Both the position numbers and the translations under genes were made by a program. The notes under the pieces were generated by a model. The model did not search any database. It saw nothing but the letters and a program-made list of their open reading frames with translations, and was not told where the DNA came from. Below, piece by piece: positions 17,197 through 27,249 of a stretch of 64,000 nt of DNA. Where the stretch lies: contig NZ_CP101134.1 in NCBI RefSeq assembly GCF_024296865.1, positions 4,030,001 to 4,094,000 of the forward strand. The letters run 5' to 3'. The DNA is from Sphingobacterium sp. LZ7M1. Lineage in GTDB: Bacteria; Bacteroidota; Bacteroidia; Sphingobacteriales; Sphingobacteriaceae. The stretch's first letter is position 1. Each line of letters starts with the position of its first letter.

Positions 17197-19566
17197 CTAT
17201 CCTTTATTCAGTGTTTCTTCCAGATTATAAATCGCATGCACCACCGACATCAATGCGGCTAATTTCTCTTTTGGAAGAGAGCTGTCCTGCGGTGCCTCAC
17301 CCACATTTAAGAAGGAGGCAGCATCTTTTTTGTTTTGAGTAAACCGAGTAAGTTCATCTTGATAATAGGAACCTAACAACTCCAATTCTTTATCCGTGGG
17401 TTCTCGACAGAGTACCCGTTTAAAAACTTTATTGATATAGTCATTCTGTTTAAGATTTGGCTGATCGGCCATCAGGTTTGTCGAGTAGATCCTAGACGCC
17501 TCCAGTATAGCCGGATCGTTCATCATGACCAAGGCTTGCAATGGTGTATTGGTCCTTTGTCTTTGGACTTCACAGGCATCTCGGTTACTGGCATCAAAAA
17601 TCAACATATTGGGAGGCGGCAGCGTCAATTTAAAGAAGACATACATTCCTCGACGGTATAAGTCCTGACCGTGATCCTGTACATATTGCGCCAAAGCTCC
17701 CCGCCCCGAACTACTGACTTCCCAAATTCCTTCGGGTTGATAAGGTTTGATACTGGGCCCACCTATTTTCCGGTTCAATAATCCGCTGGTCGCCAAGACT
17801 TGATCCCGAATCATCTGCGCCGGCAATCGCAACCTTTTCGCCCGAGCCAGGAAGATATTATCAGGATCTTTTTCTAAGTGTTTTTGTTCTATGACAGAAG
17901 ACTGCTTATAGGTGGCCGTACTGACCAGTTGCTTGATAAGCCGTTTGATGTTCCATCCATTTTGCTGGAAGTCAACTGCCAACCAGTCCAGAAGTTCAGG
18001 GTGACTAGGAAGGTCACCTTGATTGCCAAAATCAGCAACGGAAGCGACCAGGCCACGTCCGAAAATGAGTGCCCACATTTGGTTTACAAACACCCTAGAG
18101 GTCAATGGATTTTTATCACTGAAGGTCCATTGGGCCAATCCCAATCTATTGGATGCGTACTTGGTGCTATCAAAAGGCAAAACAGCTTCAGGCGTCTGCG
18201 GATAGACACGTACAGTCGGGGCATCATAAACCCCTCTATCCAGAATAAAGGTAGGTCGGATGCTATCCCTTTCGCCCATGACCGATACCGTGACCTCTCC
18301 ATCATCAGCATTTTGATTGATGAAACTCAGGATTCCCTTGATATCTTCTTGGGTTACGGTCAGCCTTGGAGTTTTTGATGGTCCTGAATTCACTAATCCT
18401 TCTAAACCTTTTTCCAAAGAATTATTGAAGAAGGCGTACATGCCATAATAGTTCTTTTGGGTAAAAGGGTCATACTTATGGTCGTGGCATTGTGCACACT
18501 CCATGGTAATTCCTAAAATACCTTTAGCATAGGTATTGGTTTTATCCAGTCCATAGGCAACGCGATATTCCTCTTCCACCACTCCACCTTCTTCCGTGAT
18601 TTTATGGTTTCTATTGAAAGCTGTCGCTAAAATCTGCTCTTTATTAGGATTGGGGAGTAAATCTCCAGCCAATTGCCAAGTGACAAACTGATTGTAGGGC
18701 ATGTTTTCATTAAAAGCATGGATAACCCAATCCCGCCAAGGCCATTGTGTCCTGATATCATCATCTTGGTAGCCATAGGAGTCAGCGTAACGAGCGACAT
18801 CCATCCAGTGCAAGGCCATTTGTTCACCAAATGCGGGACTTGCCATGAGTTCGTCCACTAATTTTTCATAGGCTTGGGGTGAATCGTCATTTAAGAAACG
18901 TTCCATGACTTTCTCATCAGGCGGCAATCCTGTTAAATCCAGGCTTACCCTGCGCAGGAGCCTATTTTTATCGGCTTCAGGATTAGGTTTGAACCCAGCT
19001 TTGGACATTTTGTCAAGAACAAAATTATCGATCTCATTATTCCCCCATTTAATTTTTTCCTGTTGGGGCACTTCAGGTTTTTTAGGTGCCGTAAAAGCCC
19101 AATGCGGTTTATAAACTGCTCCTTGTTCAATCCAACGTTCGATAAGGTCAATTTCAAAATTGCTCAAGGGCAGATTTGAAGCAGTAGGTGGCATCTTTAT
19201 GGACTCGTCATCCGATGTGATACGCAGAAAAGCTTCACTGATATGGGGTTTACCGGGAACCACAGCATGCTTATCAGGACTTTCAGCCAAAGCTTTGTAG
19301 GCCCCTTCTTCGGTGTCCAATCTTAAGCCAGCTTCTCGGGTATTATTGTCCGGACCGTGGCAAGCAAAGCATTTATCAGAAAGGATCGGTTTTATATCAT
19401 AGTTGTAGTCAACATATTTTGGCAGGACAAAGTTTCCGGCATCTGAACTTCCTGATCCAGTACCTGGACGGCACATGGGCAAGAGAAAGATCAGCAATCC
19501 AAACACTGAAAAAACAGCGGCAATGCTAAGTGATTTCTTTGAAACAGGATTTTTTCTACACATCAT
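17197..19566 (-). CDS. PSD1-type protein: cytochrome c domain plus DUF1549 and DUF1553
   Basis: This is a 789-residue lipoprotein (lipidated Cys32 in LLPMC). A Planctomycete-type cytochrome domain carries C66-F-A-C69-H70-G and a GLRLDTEEGAY motif. A DUF1549 domain follows (about residues 175-390, with ALHWMDVARYADSYGYQ and a CAQCHDHKYDP motif near 350) and then a C-terminal DUF1553 domain (SRVFVNQMWALIFGRGLV, RQRTNTPLQALVMMND). Such proteins are thought to act in periplasmic breakdown of complex carbon compounds with a partner DUF1501 protein. The exact reaction is not known. Confidence 0.9.
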   Translation of the reverse strand: MMCRKNPVSKKSLSIAAVFSVFGLLIFLLPMCRPGTGSGSSDAGNFVLPKYVDYNYDIKPILSDKCFACHGPDNNTREAGLRLDTEEGAYKALAESPDKHAVVPGKPHISEAFLRITSDDESIKMPPTASNLPLSNFEIDLIERWIEQGAVYKPHWAFTAPKKPEVPQQEKIKWGNNEIDNFVLDKMSKAGFKPNPEADKNRLLRRVSLDLTGLPPDEKVMERFLNDDSPQAYEKLVDELMASPAFGEQMALHWMDVARYADSYGYQDDDIRTQWPWRDWVIHAFNENMPYNQFVTWQLAGDLLPNPNKEQILATAFNRNHKITEEGGVVEEEYRVAYGLDKTNTYAKGILGITMECAQCHDHKYDPFTQKNYYGMYAFFNNSLEKGLEGLVNSGPSKTPRLTVTQEDIKGILSFINQNADDGEVTVSVMGERDSIRPTFILDRGVYDAPTVRVYPQTPEAVLPFDSTKYASNRLGLAQWTFSDKNPLTSRVFVNQMWALIFGRGLVASVADFGNQGDLPSHPELLDWLAVDFQQNGWNIKRLIKQLVSTATYKQSSVIEQKHLEKDPDNIFLARAKRLRLPAQMIRDQVLATSGLLNRKIGGPSIKPYQPEGIWEVSSSGRGALAQYVQDHGQDLYRRGMYVFFKLTLPPPNMLIFDASNRDACEVQRQRTNTPLQALVMMNDPAILEASRIYSTNLMADQPNLKQNDYINKVFKRVLCREPTDKELELLGSYYQDELTRFTQNKKDAASFLNVGEAPQDSSLPKEKLAALMSVVHAIYNLEETLNKG

Positions 19567-19894
19567 AATTTATGTTAAGTCAAATTATTACCAAAAACCA
19601 TTAGCCCATTCTCTATTCCACTTCATTATGGAAAAAGATGTTCTATTGTCCGAATCAAACACAATCAAATGATTGCATATGATGATAGCTTTTGTTTTGG
19701 AGCCAAAGCTCCCGTTGAGGGTGTAGTATAAGGTTTAAGTCTCTTCTGAGCGACATGAATGATTTCCACATACTCAGAATCAACTGGTTATTGGATTTAA
19801 GTTAGTATTAATTTTTAATAAAAGGAAAGTTAAAATGGATTGAAGGAAAAAATCTAGGTAATTATTACGTTACAAGCAGAAAGCTTGGAGATAG
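19567..19894. other. intergenic region, 328 bp, no gene seen
   Basis: This separates two minus-strand genes. It should hold the promoter of the PSD1-type gene on its left, but I find no exact TAnnTTTG element with a matching -33. At its right end, 9-bp arms AAGCAGAAA and TTTCTGCTT (about 19873-19906) can form a hairpin on the minus strand. They overlap the stop of the cytochrome gene, and no U-run follows. Confidence 0.4.
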
Positions 19895-20335
19895 CTATTT
19901 TCTGCTTGATGGTGCCGAAAGTATATAAGTAACCATAGCTTCAGCATCTGGAACGGATAATTTAGGATGTGCTTTCATCGCTACATGTCCCCAAGCACCT
20001 GAGCCTCCATGTATAATCCGTTGGGCCAAGATCTTAATAAAAACCTGTTGCCGAGGATAACGAAGGTTAATATCCTGAAAAGATGGCCCCAACACTTTTT
20101 TATTTTCCTTATGGCAGGTATAACAATCTGAATAGGACAGCAACACCTCCCCTTTTTGTACAGTGGTAGAATCTACCCTCTCATCTTCCCCAGCAATGGC
20201 ACGAATGTATTGCGCACGCAAATTGGTAGAATCAACAAGCTTTTCCCGCTTATTCTTTTCGATCCTTTCCTGACAAGAACAGCAAAGGATCGAAAAGACC
20301 AGAACATTGATGATATTTTTTATTGAACCGTTCAT
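19895..20335 (-). CDS. small cytochrome c lipoprotein paired with the PQQ dehydrogenase
   Basis: This 146-residue protein has a lipoprotein signal (Cys21 in CCSCQE) and one cytochrome c domain with haem motif C71-Y-T-C74-H75. A G-P-S-F turn follows, and the likely axial Met is in VAMKAHPKLS. It overlaps the upstream PQQ dehydrogenase gene by 4 bp (ATGA), so the two are translationally coupled. It probably takes electrons from the dehydrogenase and passes them to the respiratory chain. Confidence 0.87.
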   Translation of the reverse strand: MNGSIKNIINVLVFSILCCSCQERIEKNKREKLVDSTNLRAQYIRAIAGEDERVDSTTVQKGEVLLSYSDCYTCHKENKKVLGPSFQDINLRYPRQQVFIKILAQRIIHGGSGAWGHVAMKAHPKLSVPDAEAMVTYILSAPSSRK

Positions 20336-22545
20336 TTTTTATCAGGTAAAGCAAAGGCTACGTAAGCATCTCCTTTTTTTCCTCCCCATTTTGAACCCCC
20401 GCAGGCTATCACAACAAATTGCTTTCCATTGACCACATAGGTTGCAGGGGTAGCAACGCCAGGTGCAGGCAGCTCTGTTTCGAATAGAATTTTGCCGTTT
20501 GCTTTATTGATTGCCCTGAACTTCCCATCGGAACTTGCTGCAATAAACAACAGTCCTCCTGAGGTAATGACAGAGCCGCCATAGTTTTCTCTACCTGTTG
20601 TTGGAATTCCTTTTTTCTTCAATTCTTCAAACTCTCCGAACGGGATTTTCCAGACATACTCGCCTGTATTCAGATCGATGGCATTAAGGGTTCCCCAAGG
20701 TGGATTGACAGCTGGGTATCCTTCTTTGGTCAGAAACTTATTGTAACCAGTAAAGGAATAATCTGGACTATCATTATCCTCGTTGGAAGAAGTGGCGAGC
20801 GTTTCAGGTTTGCCTGCATATAATTCCTCTTTTTTACCATCCATTTCTAGGACTAGGGATGCGATTGCATTTTTTTCTGCCAAGCTCATATGATTAAAAG
20901 GAGGCATCATTCGTCTGCCTGTTGACAGCAGCTCATTAAACTTGATGAGGTTATATTTTTTATTGACAGCAATCAGTGATGGGTAATCTCCTCCACCTAA
21001 TCTTTCCGGTCCATGACAGGACATGCAATGTTTTTTGTAGAGGATAGCACCCGCTTCAAGGTTAGTTTTTTGGGTATTTGAGGTCTTTTCCAATTTAACA
21101 AGATTCAGCACCCAGGTCATTTCATTTGAATTGACATAGAGAATACCTGTTTCAGGATCGAAAGAAGGTCCGCCCCACTCTCCACCACCGTCGTAACCGG
21201 GGAAGATCACCGTTCCATTGATGGATGGTGGTGTGTAGATACCATGAGAATTATATTGTGCATATCTTTTCTTAATATCCTCGTAAGAGTCTGCTGAAAC
21301 CAAGGAGTTGAGATCCTTTTCTGTCATCCCTTGCCTAGCAAACGGGGCTGGTTTTACAGGGAAAGGTTGAGTTGGGGAAAGCACCTCACCTTCAACAGCA
21401 CCTAAAGTTGGTACAGGGCGCTCTTCTATGGGATAAATTGGGGTACCCGTTTCACGGTCGAGAATAAAAACCAACCCTGTTTTAGTGGTTTGAACAAGAG
21501 CATCGATTTTTTGCCCCCCTTTATTTAGGGTGACCAAAATCGGGGCACTTGAAGGGTCCATGTCCCATACATCATGGTGCACGGTCTGGAAATGCCATTT
21601 CCTTTTTCCGGTTTCGGCATCTAAAGCCAAAATACAGTTTCCAAACAAGCCATCTCCCAAACGTTTGCCCCCATAGAAATCATTGGTTGGATTTCCTATT
21701 CCCGCGAAAACCAAGCCTCGTTTTTCATCCAAACTAAAGCCAGACCAAGCATTTGCTGATCCTTTAGTTTTATAGGCCGTACTGTCTTCCCAAGTATCAA
21801 ATCCAAATTCTCCGGGATGGGGAATGGTATGGAAAATCCATTTCTGTTCTCCTGTTTTGACATCAAAAGCACGTATATGGCCAGGTGTTTCCTCATCAAC
21901 TTGTCCACTGACGATAAAGAGGTCTTTATAGACGATAACCGGGGAGGTGGGAGTCATATTGGATTTCTTTTCATCGCGCCCTAATCCTTTCCTCAGGTCG
22001 ATTCCACCTTGATCGCCAAAGGATTTTATTAATGATCCTGAAAGTGCATCTACAGCATAGACAAATGGCCCTACGGTATAGATAATTCTTTTGTCTGTTG
22101 CACTTGACCAATAGGTTACCCCTCGATTCATATTCTCGCTATTACGGACCCATTTTCCTGTTATCAATGAGTCCCGTGGGTCAAAAACCCAGATTTGCTT
22201 ACCTGTTCCAGCCTCAAGGGCAAATAGTTTCATCTTTGGAGAGACACCATATAGCACATTATCGACGATAATCGGATTCGTTTCGATAGGACTGAATTTA
22301 AGGCTGTCAGCGCCTTCAGAATGATAGATCCATGCGACCTCTAAATCCTTCACATTTTGGGTATCGATTTGATTTAGATCGGCGTATTTAATGTTTTCCT
22401 TTGAGCCACCTGTTACTTCCCAAGCTTTGTATGGTTTGGAGGAGTTACCGGCATCCTTACAGCAAGAAAATAGTACGAGGATGAAGGCTGCAACTAAACA
22501 GAAAATCATCTTTGTAAAAGGAAGATCATTAGGTCTAACATTCAT
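20332..22545 (-). CDS. PQQ-dependent quinoprotein dehydrogenase with internal cytochrome c domain
   Basis: The gene encodes 737 residues with a lipoprotein-type signal (LFSCCKD). A second possible start is Met13 at 22509. An eight-bladed PQQ propeller is indicated by repeated tryptophan-dock segments (GTGKQIWVFDPRD, TGEQKWIFHTIPHPG, TGKRKWHFQTVHHDVWDMD, NTGEYVWKIPFGE). A cytochrome c domain with C-M-S-C-H at about 503-507 is inserted before the last blades. This layout matches membrane-type glucose or alcohol dehydrogenase relatives of Bacteroidota. It oxidises a sugar or alcohol outside the cytoplasm; the substrate cannot be read from sequence. Confidence 0.9.
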   Translation of the reverse strand: MNVRPNDLPFTKMIFCLVAAFILVLFSCCKDAGNSSKPYKAWEVTGGSKENIKYADLNQIDTQNVKDLEVAWIYHSEGADSLKFSPIETNPIIVDNVLYGVSPKMKLFALEAGTGKQIWVFDPRDSLITGKWVRNSENMNRGVTYWSSATDKRIIYTVGPFVYAVDALSGSLIKSFGDQGGIDLRKGLGRDEKKSNMTPTSPVIVYKDLFIVSGQVDEETPGHIRAFDVKTGEQKWIFHTIPHPGEFGFDTWEDSTAYKTKGSANAWSGFSLDEKRGLVFAGIGNPTNDFYGGKRLGDGLFGNCILALDAETGKRKWHFQTVHHDVWDMDPSSAPILVTLNKGGQKIDALVQTTKTGLVFILDRETGTPIYPIEERPVPTLGAVEGEVLSPTQPFPVKPAPFARQGMTEKDLNSLVSADSYEDIKKRYAQYNSHGIYTPPSINGTVIFPGYDGGGEWGGPSFDPETGILYVNSNEMTWVLNLVKLEKTSNTQKTNLEAGAILYKKHCMSCHGPERLGGGDYPSLIAVNKKYNLIKFNELLSTGRRMMPPFNHMSLAEKNAIASLVLEMDGKKEELYAGKPETLATSSNEDNDSPDYSFTGYNKFLTKEGYPAVNPPWGTLNAIDLNTGEYVWKIPFGEFEELKKKGIPTTGRENYGGSVITSGGLLFIAASSDGKFRAINKANGKILFETELPAPGVATPATYVVNGKQFVVIACGGSKWGGKKGDAYVAFALPDKK

Positions 22546-22826
22546 GGTTATTAACGCGAGATTTAGGTTACCCTAATTTAATAAATAATTTAAAGGAAAA
22601 CAGAAAAGAAAGTCGTTGACCTTTATTTAACCAATTATAACAGGATTTTAATAATTGAGGTGCAGAAAGGGCGTATTTTGAGCAAACAGGAAAGTTTTAA
22701 ACATAAGCAAGAAAATACCACATCAATTGAATTTTAATAATTTTAATTAAATTTTGTATTTTGGCTATACAGCAATTTGGTTCACAAGACGAAAATGCCA
22801 AATTTAGATTAGTGGAAAAAAAGTAT

Positions 22827-23540
22827 ATGGAATTTTATAAGGATGAACCAAGCACGCTCCTGGCAGTAGATTGTATCATTTTTGGGTTTGATGGTGAATC
22901 TTTACAAATCCTATTGATCAAGAGAGGCTTTGAACCTGAAATCAACAATTGGAGTTTAATGGGTGGATTTGTACAGCCTGATGAGAGTCCTGATGAGGCT
23001 GCATCAAGGATTTTGTACAAGTTGACGGGATTGGAAGATGTATATATGGAACAATCTGCCGTTTTTGGAAAACCCAATCGAGAAAAACATGGCCGTGTGG
23101 TGAGTATTACCTACTTTGCATTAATAGATAGCAAGGAATACCAACATATCCTTTCTGAAGAATTCAAAGCGAAATGGTTCCCTATCGACGATTATCCAAC
23201 CCTGATCTTTGACCATGTGGAAATGATCAATACTGCAAAAAGGTTGTTGCGGAGCAAGGCAGCCCTATACCCTATCCTGTTTGAACTTTTACCTGAAAAA
23301 TTCACCTTACCACAGATATCCAGCCTTTATGAGGCTGTTTATGATATCGTGATCGATAAAAGGAATTTCAACAGAAAGTTACTTTCATCAAACCTGTTGA
23401 TTAAATTAAATGAAAAGGACAAGGAGAATTCTAAAAAAGGGGCCTTTTATTATGTGTTGAATAAGGATATCTATAAGGATCAGATCATGTCCTTCTTGCG
23501 GTACCTGCCAAGCTGGTCGGCGCAAGATATGGGGATATAG
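22827..23540 (+). CDS. NUDIX-domain transcriptional regulator (NrtR/AraR type)
   Basis: I place the start at the ATG at 22827 (MEFYKDEPSTLLAVDCIIFG), giving 237 residues; the frame extends upstream to a TTG at 22761. The N-terminal NUDIX-like domain (about 12-135) keeps the fold signature GGFVQPDESPDEAASRILY. The catalytic box lacks the usual REU-x-x-EE core, so it is a ligand sensor and not a hydrolase. A winged-helix domain follows (about 150-230, FTLPQISSLYEAVYDIVIDK). This type controls arabinose genes in Bacteroides (AraR). Its convergent position, 12 bp from the end of the ara operon, supports that role. Confidence 0.86.
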   Translation: MEFYKDEPSTLLAVDCIIFGFDGESLQILLIKRGFEPEINNWSLMGGFVQPDESPDEAASRILYKLTGLEDVYMEQSAVFGKPNREKHGRVVSITYFALIDSKEYQHILSEEFKAKWFPIDDYPTLIFDHVEMINTAKRLLRSKAALYPILFELLPEKFTLPQISSLYEAVYDIVIDKRNFNRKLLSSNLLIKLNEKDKENSKKGAFYYVLNKDIYKDQIMSFLRYLPSWSAQDMGI

Positions 23541-23552
23541 TGCTGATATCGT

Positions 23553-25505
23553 TTAATCTAATATCATCACAAACCCTCCATTAGGCCTGACCGTTATGGA
23601 TTTTTGATCTTTTACATCAAACTCTTGTGTGCTAAATTCGGCAATGTTATTGCCATCCGTTATAAGTTTTACCATCCCCTTTGTTGCCAATCCAGAAAGG
23701 TTTATAGTCATTTTTTTCTCCATGTTTTCACCGTTTATTCCGGCCATATACCACTTATTTCCAGACTTCCTAGCAATCACGACTTCTTTGCCAGGATAAC
23801 CCTGGATAAATTTGACATCGTCCCAATTTGAAGGCAGATCACGTAGGAACTGCTTAATATATTCTGGTACATGAGCCATACCTTCGGGAGATTCCGCATA
23901 ATGCTGGATTCCGGACAAAAATAAAATAGAGGTTGCCAGTTCGAAAGCTGAGGTAGTTTTTCTCTTGACATTAGCATTCACCTTAAAGAGGTTCATAGGG
24001 GTATAATCCATTGGATCGAATACATTTCTGGTAAACGGCAATGTGGCACAAATCTCGGCTTGTCTATCGGCATCTTCCTGGGTAAATGTTACGGTCTCAA
24101 ATCCCCGCACAGCCTCAACTGTCATCAGATGGGGATACATTTTTGACCATCCTCGTGGCAAAGTAGCACCATGGAAATTCACTAGAAGTTTATAGTCTGC
24201 GGCATCACGAAGGATTTCATGGTAGTATGCAATCACGGACTTACCATCGCCCCCAAAAAAATCAATTTTCACACCTTTGATCCCCATTTCATGAAGTTTG
24301 GCAAATTCCTTTCTACGCGATTCCGAGGTTAACAGCTTGTTTTTAGGGGTATAGCCGACGGTATTCCAATCTCCTGCAGAATTATACCATAGGATCAAAC
24401 TCACTTTCTTCTCTTTCGCATAATCGGCTAACTCTTGGATCTTTTCATAACCTATATTCCTATCCCAGTTTACATCGATCAAACAATATTGCCAATTCAT
24501 GTCGGCAGCAAAATCTATATATTTCTTCTGCTCATCAAATATGATGTACTCGTCTTTGCTATTGATCCAACTCCAAGAAGCCTTTCCAGGCTTTATAAAG
24601 CTCTGGTCTATCTGTATGGCTGGATCAAGGATATCCAGGCCCAAGGTTGATTCTACTAGGGTACCTAAAGTTCCTATAGCGATTACACGCCAAGGACTCT
24701 GGAAATCACCCTCCACTACAGTTTCCAATTCTTTATTCATGATAGTTTCCTTAATCCCTGCATAGGCTATCTTGTATTCTGCATTTTCAGATTCGGTATC
24801 CAACCTGCTGGCAGCATGATTTGCCTCCAAGCCAGATTCGGAGATTAGGGCATAGGTTTCTCCAACTTTAAATAATGCTGGATAAACCCAACCTGTACGG
24901 GTTGACTCAACTGTACCGACTTTAATTTCCTGATAATAATGTTCCTCATAAGAGGGATTTGTCTGTTCCCATCCAGACTTTGCAATGGCCATGGGCTGTA
25001 ACCATGCAATGGTAGTCTTTGGAAACTTAAAGGAACTTGTTTCTGATTTCAGCAACCTTTTTTCATGATCTATCTGGGGGATTTCGTAACGAAATACCAC
25101 ACCATCATTGGAAACTTGAAAACGGATATTGAACTTATGTTTTTGTTTATTAATATAACTGAACAATTGCTCATTTGCTTGATACTTATTAATTCTTCTT
25201 TTGGCATTTAAGCTCTCATAAGATTTATTAACTGTATTTACTTTGGATCTATTGACCAGGGATAAACCAGAAGAAAATGATTCATCGCCTACCATCAATC
25301 CCAATTTCGAACTTTCCAGAACCACCACATCTTCAAATTTAACTGCATAGGAAGGTTCTCCCATTTCATTCAATTGTACATCGACCTTGATCTTTCCATT
25401 TGGGCTTTCGAGCTGTGCATGTGCTTGGCCAATACTTAATGCAACGATGAGCAGAAAGAATCCCTGCATGCAGAATTTGGAATTTGAGAATAAGGTCAAG
25501 ATCAT
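23553..25505 (-). CDS. GH97 glycoside hydrolase, retaining subgroup; candidate beta-L-arabinopyranosidase
   Basis: The protein has 650 residues and a Sec signal peptide ending near GQAHA-Q; Met13 (25469) is an alternative start. It has the GH97 layout: an N-terminal beta-sandwich (about 30-290), a catalytic TIM barrel (about 300-560, SWSWINSKDEYIIFD, GVKIDFFGGDGK, LVNFHGATLPRGW, TVEAVRGFE) and a C-terminal beta domain. Asp415 in VKIDFF sits where retaining GH97 enzymes have their nucleophile; inverting SusB-type enzymes use Glu elsewhere. Retaining members are alpha-galactosidases and beta-L-arabinopyranosidases. Being the last gene of an arabinose operon favours the second. Confidence 0.85.
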   Translation of the reverse strand: MILTLFSNSKFCMQGFFLLIVALSIGQAHAQLESPNGKIKVDVQLNEMGEPSYAVKFEDVVVLESSKLGLMVGDESFSSGLSLVNRSKVNTVNKSYESLNAKRRINKYQANEQLFSYINKQKHKFNIRFQVSNDGVVFRYEIPQIDHEKRLLKSETSSFKFPKTTIAWLQPMAIAKSGWEQTNPSYEEHYYQEIKVGTVESTRTGWVYPALFKVGETYALISESGLEANHAASRLDTESENAEYKIAYAGIKETIMNKELETVVEGDFQSPWRVIAIGTLGTLVESTLGLDILDPAIQIDQSFIKPGKASWSWINSKDEYIIFDEQKKYIDFAADMNWQYCLIDVNWDRNIGYEKIQELADYAKEKKVSLILWYNSAGDWNTVGYTPKNKLLTSESRRKEFAKLHEMGIKGVKIDFFGGDGKSVIAYYHEILRDAADYKLLVNFHGATLPRGWSKMYPHLMTVEAVRGFETVTFTQEDADRQAEICATLPFTRNVFDPMDYTPMNLFKVNANVKRKTTSAFELATSILFLSGIQHYAESPEGMAHVPEYIKQFLRDLPSNWDDVKFIQGYPGKEVVIARKSGNKWYMAGINGENMEKKMTINLSGLATKGMVKLITDGNNIAEFSTQEFDVKDQKSITVRPNGGFVMILD

Positions 25506-25520
25506 GATTCTATTAATTTA

Positions 25521-27218
25521 TTACCAAAACTTAACATACAATGCTCCTACAAGGAGAATCGTAATAACCACCATAACTGTTACTGAAGGCTCCAGCTTGA
25601 ACATTCTTCTGTCCAATTCTAAGCCTTTAGGATTAATTTTAGGTCCCAATAAACTGATGGAAACCATCACGATCATGGTAAACAAAAATGCAAGGCCCAT
25701 ACAGATCTGGAATGGGATTTCATAGTTGCCTTGTGCGTTAGGATATGCAGTATAAAGGAAGGTTTCATGGCCGAACCATGCCGGTGCATAGTTATTGAAA
25801 ACGACCGACAGCACAAATCCGGTAATCAAACCTGCAATGGCTGCAGCCCCTGTTGTTCTCTTCCAGAACATGCCCAATAAGAACATGGCAAACACTCCTG
25901 GAGAGATAAAACCGGTATATTTCTGGATAAAGGTAAAACCACCGGCTCCGCCAATTCCCAATAGATCATCCCAGGTAAATAACAATGAAACTATGATGGA
26001 CAGCACAATGGTAATCTTACCCACTCGAATCAATTTCTTCTCCGAGGCATTCTTATCCATGTATTTATTGTAAATATCCATGGTAAAGATGGTCGCTATA
26101 CTATTTGCCTTTCCTGCTAAAGAAGCTACTATGGCTGCAGTGAGGGCAGCTAAGGAAAACCCTTTCATGCCGTTTGGAAGGAATCCTAAGATTGCTGAGT
26201 AGGCATTATCAGGATTGAAATTTCCTCCTGGAGCCATTTCTTCTTGCAATGCACCGTTTTTATAGAGTACATAAGCAGCGATCCCTGGAAGCATGACGAT
26301 GATAGGCATCAATAACTTTAAGAATCCGGCAAATAGGATACCTGTCCTAGCTGTCTTCAAATCGGCTCCTAAAGCACGCTGGGTGATATATTGGTTACAC
26401 CCCCAATAATTTAAATTGACAATCCAGATTCCCGCAAGATACATCCCTATACCGGGAAGCATGAGGTATTTATTGATCTCTTCCTGCGTACTCTGTTCTG
26501 TAGGTTTATCCACTATCAGGTTAAAATGCTTGGGAGAATCCACCATCAATTGTTTAAAGCCTGCCAGCGCATCTTTCCCTAATCCGAAATGATCAGAAAC
26601 GAGTGTCAATGCCACATAAGTGGTTGCCAAACCTCCAATAATCAAAACCACAACTTGTATTACATCCGTAAATCCAATAACCTTCATTCCCCCAAGGGTA
26701 ATAATCACGGAGAAAACCGCGAGGGCGAGCATGATAATATGGAAGTTCTCACCACCGCCTAAATTACTGATGGCCAATGCCCCTAAGTATAGAATGGAGG
26801 TCAGATTGACAAATACATAAAGGAACAACCAAAAAATGGCCATAATAAGGGCCGTTGTTTCGTTATACCGCTGCTTCAGGAACTGAGGCATGGTAAATAT
26901 TTTGTTCTTGAGATAGACGGGAATAAACCAAACCGCAACGATAATCAGAGCTATGGCCGCAATCCATTCATAAGCGGCAACAGCGATACCTACAGTAAAG
27001 CCGTTACCACTCATTCCAATAAATTGCTCAGCAGAGATGTTGGAGGCAATCAAGCTGGCTCCAATCGCCCACCAGGTCAAGGATCCTTCTGCCAAGAAAT
27101 AATCCTTACTGCTCTCACTTGCAGATTTCTGCCTTCTATAAATCCAATATCCATAACCTGAGACTACGATAAAGTAAATCAAGAATATGACGTAGTCAAT
27201 TGTTGCGAATTTTTCCAT
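25521..27218 (-). CDS. SSS-family sodium/sugar symporter, probable arabinose importer
   Basis: This 565-residue inner-membrane protein has about 14 helices and the sodium:solute symporter features: an unwound first helix region with SLIASNISAEQFIGMSG (about 55-71), NYWGCNQYITQRALGA (about 269-284) and VASLAGKANSIATIFTMDIY (about 364-383). It belongs to the SGLT-like branch common in Bacteroidota. It lies between araA (31 bp upstream) and the GH97 gene, so L-arabinose is the likely substrate. Confidence 0.9.
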   Translation of the reverse strand: MEKFATIDYVIFLIYFIVVSGYGYWIYRRQKSASESSKDYFLAEGSLTWWAIGASLIASNISAEQFIGMSGNGFTVGIAVAAYEWIAAIALIIVAVWFIPVYLKNKIFTMPQFLKQRYNETTALIMAIFWLFLYVFVNLTSILYLGALAISNLGGGENFHIIMLALAVFSVIITLGGMKVIGFTDVIQVVVLIIGGLATTYVALTLVSDHFGLGKDALAGFKQLMVDSPKHFNLIVDKPTEQSTQEEINKYLMLPGIGMYLAGIWIVNLNYWGCNQYITQRALGADLKTARTGILFAGFLKLLMPIIVMLPGIAAYVLYKNGALQEEMAPGGNFNPDNAYSAILGFLPNGMKGFSLAALTAAIVASLAGKANSIATIFTMDIYNKYMDKNASEKKLIRVGKITIVLSIIVSLLFTWDDLLGIGGAGGFTFIQKYTGFISPGVFAMFLLGMFWKRTTGAAAIAGLITGFVLSVVFNNYAPAWFGHETFLYTAYPNAQGNYEIPFQICMGLAFLFTMIVMVSISLLGPKINPKGLELDRRMFKLEPSVTVMVVITILLVGALYVKFW

Positions 27219-27249
27219 GATTGTAGGGTTTATTATTGGTTATTGTTGC

